DNA from: Micrococcales bacterium UBA3913
Lineage (GTDB): Bacteria; Actinomycetota; Actinomycetes; Actinomycetales; Microbacteriaceae
Length of the DNA stretch: 11,791 nt
NCBI GenBank assembly: GCA_002391425.1
Contig: DGEZ01000103.1
Span: 5,367-17,157 of the forward strand
Direction of reading: 5' to 3'
In this document: positions 7,963-11,791 of the stretch, in pieces
How the letters are laid out: every line of letters begins with the position of its first letter
Position numbering within the stretch: the stretch's first letter is position 1
Position numbers and translations under genes: made by a program
The notes under the pieces: generated by a model
Database searches by the model: none
What the model was told of the DNA's origin: nothing
What the model saw: the letters and a program-made list of their open reading frames with translations, nothing else

Positions 7963-8017
7963 CAGGTGACTAGGCTGGTGCGCATCCACCTGTACGAATG
8001 ACGAGATCATCAGGTGG
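7963..8017 (+). promoter_or_regulatory. Promoter and leader of the aminotransferase-ddl operon with repeated CAGGTG sites
   Basis: TAGGCT (7971-7976) is a plausible -10, giving a start near 7983 and a leader of about 50 nt; no clear -35 is seen. Caggtg occurs at 7963-7968 and 8011-8016, and its complement cacctg at 7987-7992, each exactly 24 nt from the next. The last two form a 7-bp inverted repeat, ccacctg (7986-7992) with caggtgg (8011-8017). In RNA this could fold into a hairpin ending 4 nt before the ribosome site AAGGGG (8022-8027). This could be an operator set or a translation-controlling hairpin. Confidence 0.35.
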
Positions 8018-8032
8018 CGGCAAGGGGTTGTC

Positions 8033-9358
8033 ATGACGAAGAAGTTGAGAGAGTCCTCCGAGATTCGGTTGGATCCGTGGATCTCCCTGTATGCACGACG
8101 CACGTCTGGGCTGAGTGCCTCTGAGGTGCGTTCGCTCTTCGCCGTCGCGAGCAGACCGGAAGTGGTCTCGCTCGCTGGCGGTATGCCGTACGTCAAAGCT
8201 CTCGGGGACGATGTCATCCAAGAGTCTGTCGCACGCGTGATGTCCACGAACGGCCCAAAGGCACTGCAATACGGCTCCGGACAAGGCGAGCCCGCCCTGC
8301 GCGAGCGCATCACCGAGGTGATGGCTCTGGAAGGAATCGTCTCCGGCGCGGACGACATCGTCATCACGACCGGCTCCCAGCAGGGCCTCGACCTGGTCAC
8401 CCGTCTGTTCATCGACCCCGGTGACGTCATCCTGACCGAGGGTCCGAGCTACGTGGGCGCCCTGGGCGTGTTCCGTTCCTATCAGGCCGAGGTCGTGCAC
8501 GTCCCCATGGATGCGGATGGTCTCACCCCTCAGGCCCTCGAGGAGACGATCGTGCGGTTGCGCGCCGCAGGCAAGACGATCAAATTCCTCTACACGATCC
8601 CCGATTTCCACAATCCCGCTGGTGTCACGCTTGCCGCCTCGCGCAGACCCGAGATTCTCGCCATCACACAACGCCACGGTGTTCTCCTCGTGGAGGACAA
8701 TCCGTACGGGCTGCTGTACTTCAATGCGCCACCACCGGACGCCATCCGTGCAATTGACGATCGCGGAATCCTATACCTGGGGTCGTTCTCCAAGACACTC
8801 GCCCCCGGGTTCCGCGTCGGGTGGGTGCTTGCCCCGCACGCCATCCGCGAGAAGCTCATCCTGGAGCAGGAGTCTGCAGTGCTGTCCCCGTCCAGCTTCA
8901 GCCAGCTTGTCATCACCGACTACCTGGAACACGCGGATTGGAAGGAGCAGATTGCCACCTTCCGCGGCATATATCGAGAGCGCAGGGATGCGATGCTCGA
9001 TGCCCTCTCCGAGTACCTTCCGCAGTTGAGCTGGACCCACCCGGATGGAGGGTTCTACGTGTGGCTGTCCTTGCCGGAGGGAATGAACTCGAAGGCGATG
9101 CTCCCCCTGGCGGTGCGCGAACTCGTCGCCTACACCCCGGGCACGGCGTTCTACTCGGATGGCGGGGGTGCCTCCGAGATCCGGCTGTCCTTCTGCTACC
9201 CCGCTCCGGAGGAGATTCGGGTGGGAATTCAGAGGCTTGCCCACGTCATCAGCAACGAGGCTCAGCTACTCGACACGTTCGGCACCGGTGGCGAGCAGAT
9301 CGATTTCGATGGTGCCTCCGGTTCGCACATTTCCAGTCCACCACCCAACCTCAATTGA
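8033..9358 (+). CDS. PLP-dependent aminotransferase, fold type I (2-aminoadipate/MocR-like catalytic domain)
   Basis: This 441-aa protein is a pyridoxal-phosphate aminotransferase of the class I/II superfamily, resembling the LysN/2-aminoadipate aminotransferase group and the catalytic half of MocR regulators. It has no GntR helix-turn-helix domain, so it is an enzyme rather than a regulator. Seen in order: SLAGGMP (46-52), QYGSGQGEPALRERI (79-93), TTGSQQGLDLV (112-122), the cofactor-binding HNPAGV (193-198) and EDNPYG (221-226, with D222), and the Schiff-base lysine K254 in SFSKTLAPGFRVGW. A late EIRLSFCYP segment supplies the carboxylate-binding arginine. The amino-acid substrate cannot be read from sequence. 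AAGGGG at 8022-8027 supports the ATG. Ddl starts 9 nt after its stop, so the two are very likely co-transcribed; this hints at, but does not prove, a role in amino-acid supply for the cell wall. Confidence 0.9.
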   Translation: MTKKLRESSEIRLDPWISLYARRTSGLSASEVRSLFAVASRPEVVSLAGGMPYVKALGDDVIQESVARVMSTNGPKALQYGSGQGEPALRERITEVMALEGIVSGADDIVITTGSQQGLDLVTRLFIDPGDVILTEGPSYVGALGVFRSYQAEVVHVPMDADGLTPQALEETIVRLRAAGKTIKFLYTIPDFHNPAGVTLAASRRPEILAITQRHGVLLVEDNPYGLLYFNAPPPDAIRAIDDRGILYLGSFSKTLAPGFRVGWVLAPHAIREKLILEQESAVLSPSSFSQLVITDYLEHADWKEQIATFRGIYRERRDAMLDALSEYLPQLSWTHPDGGFYVWLSLPEGMNSKAMLPLAVRELVAYTPGTAFYSDGGGASEIRLSFCYPAPEEIRVGIQRLAHVISNEAQLLDTFGTGGEQIDFDGASGSHISSPPPNLN

Positions 9359-9367
9359 AAGGTCAGG

Positions 9368-10327
9368 ATGAGTTCCTTGACTGATCTTCCCCGCGTTCTC
9401 GTCCTTGCCGGGGGTATCTCTCACGAACGCGATGTGTCTCTGCGTTCCGGAGCCCGCGTTGCGGAGGCCCTCCGGCAGCTGGGGGTCGAGGTGTACCAGG
9501 CTGAGCCGGACAGCACCCTGCTGGGCACCCTGGACGATCTCGCACCAGACGTGATCTGGCCAGCCCTGCACGGGGCCAGCGGCGAGGACGGCGCCCTGCG
9601 CGACCTCCTCAGCCGCGGCGGCATCCCCTATGTGGGGGCGCGTGGAAGCGCAACGCGCCTCGCCTGGGAGAAACCCGTGGCGAAGGGGATTGTCGCCTCC
9701 CACGGACTGGCCACACCCGTGAGCGTCACCCTTCCCCGCGAGACGTTTCGAGAACTGGATGCGCGCAGCGTCATCACCTATCTGGGCAAGCACCTGAGCC
9801 TGCCGCTTGTGGTCAAGCCCGCTCGCGGGGGGTCCGCGATGGGCGTGTCTATGGTGGATGACCTCAGCCAGTTGCCGCGTGCCCTCGTCGATGCGTACAC
9901 CTATTGCGATGTCGCTCTCATCGAACAGCGCGTGTACGGCACAGAGATCGCCATCTCCCTCATCGATGAGGGGGATGGCGTGGTCGCGCTGCCCGCGGTC
10001 GAGATCATCCCACTCAGCGGGGTCTACAGTTTCGAGGCCCGGTATAACGCGGGGGAAACAGATTTCTTCTGCCCGGCACGGTTGAGTGAGACGCACCTGG
10101 CCCAGGCGGTGGAAGCGGCGACCACTGCCCACCAGGTGCTGGGGCTGCGACATCTGAGCCGAGTCGACCTGATCGTGGATGCGGATGGTACGCCGTGGTT
10201 CCTGGAGGCGAATGTACTTCCCGGACTGACCGAGACCAGTCTGTTCCCGCTGGCGTTGCAGGCCTCCGGCCGGTCCCCGGGGGAGACCTACCTGCGTCTG
10301 GCTCAGGCGGCGGCGCGCGACCGCTGA
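9368..10327 (+). CDS. ddl: D-alanine--D-alanine ligase
   Basis: Ddl joins two D-alanines with ATP to make the dipeptide that MurF adds to the peptidoglycan precursor. The 319-aa length matches the short DdlB-like class. The N-terminal domain has GGISHERDVSL (15-25), where E20 is the counterpart of E15 in E. coli DdlB, and ALHGASGEDGALRDLL (66-81). The ATP-grasp part has LPLVVKPARGGSAMGVS (145-161) with K150 and the GGS loop. The ARYNAGET segment (224-231) carries Y226, followed by FFCPA. R265 and D267 in SRVDLIV, and E280 and N282 in LEANVLPGLTETS, form the metal and substrate site. AAAGG at 9358-9362, overlapping the aminotransferase stop, is 5 nt from the ATG. It is the last gene of its operon and is followed by two strong hairpins. 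In typical actinobacterial order parB would come next; here tRNA genes on the other strand do. Confidence 0.95.
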   Translation: MSSLTDLPRVLVLAGGISHERDVSLRSGARVAEALRQLGVEVYQAEPDSTLLGTLDDLAPDVIWPALHGASGEDGALRDLLSRGGIPYVGARGSATRLAWEKPVAKGIVASHGLATPVSVTLPRETFRELDARSVITYLGKHLSLPLVVKPARGGSAMGVSMVDDLSQLPRALVDAYTYCDVALIEQRVYGTEIAISLIDEGDGVVALPAVEIIPLSGVYSFEARYNAGETDFFCPARLSETHLAQAVEAATTAHQVLGLRHLSRVDLIVDADGTPWFLEANVLPGLTETSLFPLALQASGRSPGETYLRLAQAAARDR

Positions 10328-10373
10328 ATCTCGACTTCCGCTTCCCCGCATTTCGCTCGGCATGCGGCGAGCC

Positions 10374-10439
10374 ACGAGTTGAGGTCCCCCCAGCGGACCT
10401 CAACTCGTGTTGGTGAGGTCCCCCCAGCGGACCTCACCA
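10374..10439. repeat. Two tandem hairpins with identical loop and core
   Basis: Hairpin 1 has a perfect 14-bp stem (10374-10387 with 10395-10408), and hairpin 2 a perfect 11-bp stem (10411-10421 with 10429-10439). Both have the same 7-nt loop ccccagc and share the core tgaggtcc/ggacctca; the unit repeats every 34 nt. Outside the core, two pairs differ and both are compensated: T10379-A10403 becomes G10413-C10437, and A10377-T10405 becomes T10411-A10439. The pair lies 47 nt after the ddl stop and beyond the tRNA-Ala gene on the opposite strand, so it could serve as a bidirectional terminator without a T-tract. It could equally be a dispersed REP-like palindromic element. Confidence 0.85.
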
Positions 10440-10440
10440 C

Positions 10441-10696
10441 GCCGCTAGACGTCTGCACTCCCCAGTGCACCGAATACGTCTTCATATACAGAGACGCCGA
10501 TTTCGGGTTTCATGTCGCGAGATTGTGAAAAATGTGAGATTTTTCTGCGCCAGGGTGATCTGGGAAGAGGACACCGATGCCGGCACCTTGTCGGCGAGAA
10601 CTCAGAATCCCCGTCACAGCGCTCGGGCCACCGGTGCCCCACCCACTCAGGAAGAAAGAGGTGGGGATGGAAACAGGTGGAACCGCGCATGCGCTG
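10441..10696. other. Gene-free convergent gap between ddl and tRNA-Ala
   Basis: I find no convincing gene here; short open frames have no family features and those at the right edge run through the tRNA genes. The stretch holds several perfect inverted repeats. Tgcact/agtgca (10454-10459 with 10464-10469, loop cccc) is enclosed by gacgt/acgtc (10448-10452 with 10476-10480). An AT-only stem gaaaaat/atttttc (10527-10533 with 10539-10545) has a 5-nt loop. The palindrome gcgcatgcgc is at 10685-10694. The part at about 10480-10545 is clearly richer in A and T than the flanking genes. The gap coincides with the presumed rearrangement junction. Confidence 0.6.
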
Positions 10697-10714
10697 CGGC
10701 CTGGAGAAAGGCCG
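10697..10714 (-). terminator. Candidate terminator hairpin of the tRNA-Ile/tRNA-Ala transcript
   Basis: Reading the minus strand, a perfect 6-bp stem (10709-10714 with 10697-10702, cggcct/aggccg) with a 6-nt loop begins 10 nt after the tRNA-Ala 3' end. No T-run follows, so it is a U-less candidate; the further hairpins in the gap could also serve. Confidence 0.4.
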
Positions 10715-10724
10715 GAAGAAATTG

Positions 10725-10797
10725 TGGAGCTTAGGGGACTCGAACCCCTCACCTCCTGCTTGCAAAGCAGGCGCTCTACCGGATGAGCTAAAGCCCC
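10725..10797 (-). tRNA. tRNA-Ala (anticodon UGC)
   Basis: This 73-nt cloverleaf reads alanine GCN codons. The anticodon stem CCTGC/GCAGG encloses the loop TTTGCAA, giving anticodon TGC. The acceptor GGGGCTT pairs with AAGCTCC and contains G3-U70, the alanine identity pair, with A as discriminator. The T-arm reads GGTTCGAGTCC. The 3' CCA is not encoded (CAA follows the discriminator), so the CCA-adding enzyme must supply it. It lies 32 nt after tRNA-Ile in the order Ile-Ala found downstream of gyrA in many actinobacteria. Confidence 0.97.
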
Positions 10798-10805
10798 GAA
10801 TTCTC

Positions 10806-10822
10806 CCTCCCACGAGGGGAGG
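10806..10822 (-). other. Hairpin in the tRNA-Ile/tRNA-Ala spacer
   Basis: In the 32-nt spacer, cctccc (10806-10811) pairs with gggagg (10817-10822) across a 5-nt loop. It may help expose the ends of the two tRNAs for RNase P and 3' processing; this role is an inference from position. Confidence 0.35.
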
Positions 10823-10829
10823 CAGGGAG

Positions 10830-10903
10830 TGGGCCTAACTGGATTTGAACCAGTGACCTCTTCGTTATCAGCGAAGCGCTCTAACCAACTGAGCTATAGG
10901 CCC
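10830..10903 (-). tRNA. tRNA-Ile (anticodon GAU)
   Basis: This is a 74-nt cloverleaf. The anticodon stem CTTCG/CGAAG encloses CTGATAA, giving GAT, which reads isoleucine AUC and AUU. The acceptor GGGCCTA pairs fully with TAGGCCC, with discriminator A. The T-arm has GGTTCAAATCC. CCA is not encoded (CTC follows). It is the first gene of a two-tRNA unit with tRNA-Ala and lies 86 nt downstream of the DUF3566 gene. Confidence 0.97.
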
Positions 10904-10923
10904 ATGCCAGGCAACGACATTAG

Positions 10924-10951
10924 AGCCTATCAGCAAAACCCACCGAGCAAA
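10924..10951 (-). promoter_or_regulatory. Candidate promoter of the tRNA-Ile/tRNA-Ala unit
   Basis: On the minus strand, TTTGCT (10951-10946) and TAGGCT (10929-10924) are separated by 16 nt. Transcription would begin near 10917, about 14 nt before the mature tRNA-Ile. TAGGCT is also the best -10 candidate in front of two other operons in this window. Read-through from gyrA-DUF3566 is an alternative. Confidence 0.45.
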
Positions 10952-10989
10952 AACTCGCAATTTGCCTGCCAGGCCCGACGTGTCGTGAC

Positions 10990-11460
10990 CTACTTATCGT
11001 TCGTGAAGGACACGCGTAGCCCCCCGATGAGTGCCGCAATCGCGTTGAACACGAAAGCGCACAGCGCGCCGAAAATCGTGCCGAAGGCAATCTGAACGAT
11101 CCCCGCCAGCATGGCGAGTCCGGTGATCGTTCCGGTACTAAAGGACGCACCCACGTCGACCGTGCTTGTCCCAACAATGCCCGCCACGAAGTCGTTGACG
11201 GTGTCGAACAAGCCAGCAGCATGAATCAATGTCATGAGCACGAAAATTGCAACAACGTTGATCACAGCCAGCGCGATGCACACGAAAAAGGACAGTTTCG
11301 TAGCAGACCACACGCTGACGTGTGTCAGCCGCAAGCTCACTTGCCGGCCCCGCGGCTGACCTTTCAGGATTCTTCCTGCAGCCGCGGCCGCAGCCTTTCC
11401 GCCCTCATGCGGAGCTTTCGGAGCCTTGGGAACGGCAGCCGTCTTGGCTTCACTGGTCAT
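10990..11460 (-). CDS. DUF3566 transmembrane protein
   Basis: This 156-aa membrane protein of the actinobacterial family lies immediately after gyrA (Rv0007 position in M. tuberculosis). It has a hydrophilic Ala/Lys/Pro-rich N-terminus (1-40), then the family block VSLRLTHVSVWSATKLSF (41-58). Two hydrophobic segments follow, at about 55-80 and 113-140, and it ends with GGLRVSFTND, a usual ending for the family. The biochemical function is unknown. Its N-terminus is shorter than in mycobacteria, where a long disordered region is common. The ATG lies within the gyrA 3' end, giving an 11-nt overlap (ATGACCAGTGA on the minus strand), and AGGA stands just before it. It is therefore probably coupled to gyrA translation. 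Confidence 0.93.
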   Translation of the reverse strand: MTSEAKTAAVPKAPKAPHEGGKAAAAAAGRILKGQPRGRQVSLRLTHVSVWSATKLSFFVCIALAVINVVAIFVLMTLIHAAGLFDTVNDFVAGIVGTSTVDVGASFSTGTITGLAMLAGIVQIAFGTIFGALCAFVFNAIAALIGGLRVSFTNDK

Positions 11461-11791
11461 GGCTTCCTACTTCCTCCTCCACGGACTCCTCCGCCCGCTC
11501 CGAGTTCTTGGCGACCGCGATGATCCGATCTCCCTCCGCAAAGCGCGCGAAGACTACGCCCATCGTAACCCGCCCGCGAACGGGAATCTCCGAAACCGCC
11601 GAACGCACGACCTTTCCGCTTTCCAACACGACCAGAATCTCGTCATCCTCGGTCACGATGACTGCCCCGGCGAGCTCCCCGCGGTCCTCATCCTCCTTGG
11701 CGACCTTGATTCCGCCACCGCCTCGACCCTGCACCCGGTACTCGTCGACACGCGTGCGCTTGGCATAGCCGCCGTCGGTGACGGTCACCAC
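11450..11791 (-). CDS. gyrA: DNA gyrase subunit A, C-terminal fragment (5' end outside window)
   Basis: The last 113 codons of gyrA are present; the gene continues beyond the right edge. The fragment is the end of the C-terminal beta-propeller that wraps DNA. VTDGGYAKRT, VDEYRVQGRGGGGI and the later GVVFARF...DRIIAVAKN are typical GyrA repeats. It closes with an acidic tail (SERAEESVEEEVG), as in other actinobacteria. The apparent first Met is only a GTG valine codon at the edge. The stop TGA (11452-11450) lies inside the DUF3566 gene start. gyrA is normally preceded by gyrB, recF, dnaN and dnaA, so oriC should lie a short distance to the right, and this strand is co-directional with the fork. 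Confidence 0.95.
   Translation of the reverse strand: MVTVTDGGYAKRTRVDEYRVQGRGGGGIKVAKEDEDRGELAGAVIVTEDDEILVVLESGKVVRSAVSEIPVRGRVTMGVVFARFAEGDRIIAVAKNSERAEESVEEEVGSHDQ

Noticed and set aside
10374..10439. CRISPR array
   Set aside because: Only two self-complementary units, 34 nt apart, with almost no spacer between them; no cas genes nearby.
10480..10545. AT-rich stretch as the replication origin
   Set aside because: No cluster of DnaA boxes (TTATCCACA-like) is visible, and oriC should lie beyond gyrA next to dnaA.
10445..10838. Open frames on both strands across the tRNA genes
   Set aside because: They translate tRNA-Ala or its complement (GRAPALQAGG and GLEPLTSCLQS type strings) and are a known artefact of reading through tRNA genes.
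10829..11095. Plus-strand frame starting MGLTGFEPVTSS
   Set aside because: Its start is the complement of tRNA-Ile and its end is antisense to DUF3566; no independent family signal.
1..11791. Defence system, prophage or mobile element
   Set aside because: All genes are core housekeeping genes with uniform composition; no transposase, integrase, toxin-antitoxin or restriction motifs are seen.

Overview
The window is high-GC DNA from an actinobacterium (Actinomycetota). Two lineage-marker genes support this: a DUF6049-type exported protein beside murJ, and a DUF3566 membrane protein directly after gyrA. Gene content, codon use and a compact layout without mycobacterial extras fit Actinomycetales (an Actinomycetaceae-like genome), but genus cannot be decided from the sequence alone. 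All recognisable genes are core chromosomal housekeeping genes. I see no phage, insertion sequence, CRISPR array or defence system.

Layout from left to right: (1) the end of a hexanucleotide repeat, then purT (+), whose stop overlaps the stop of the convergent CCA-adding enzyme gene cca (-). (2) A divergent intergenic region with an inverted repeat, then DUF6049 (+) and murJ (+) joined by a 4-nt GTGA overlap. (3) trxB-trxA (+), a complete thioredoxin system. (4) A regulatory-looking spacer, then a PLP-dependent aminotransferase and ddl (+), separated by 9 nt. (5) A roughly 400-nt gene-free convergent gap with two near-identical hairpins and other inverted repeats. (6) On the minus strand, reading right to left: the 3' end of gyrA, DUF3566 (overlapping gyrA by 11 nt), tRNA-Ile(GAU) and tRNA-Ala(UGC).

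How the genes work together: MurJ flips lipid II and Ddl makes the D-Ala-D-Ala end of the peptidoglycan stem peptide, so two operons serve the cell wall. TrxB and TrxA keep cytoplasmic thiols reduced. Neither tRNA gene encodes its 3' CCA, so both need the CCA-adding enzyme encoded in the same window.

The most notable point is the gene order. In many actinobacteria the cca/DUF6049/murJ/trxB/trxA block lies on one side of oriC, next to parB-parA, while gyrA/DUF3566/tRNA-Ile/tRNA-Ala lies on the other side. Here the two flanks touch tail to tail. The simplest reading is that the parB...dnaA...gyrA origin segment is inverted, with one breakpoint in the hairpin-rich gap at about 10328-10724. The second notable point is the hairpin pair in that gap: its stems differ by two compensatory base-pair changes, which suggests the fold has been kept. 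No wholly new biological system is evident.
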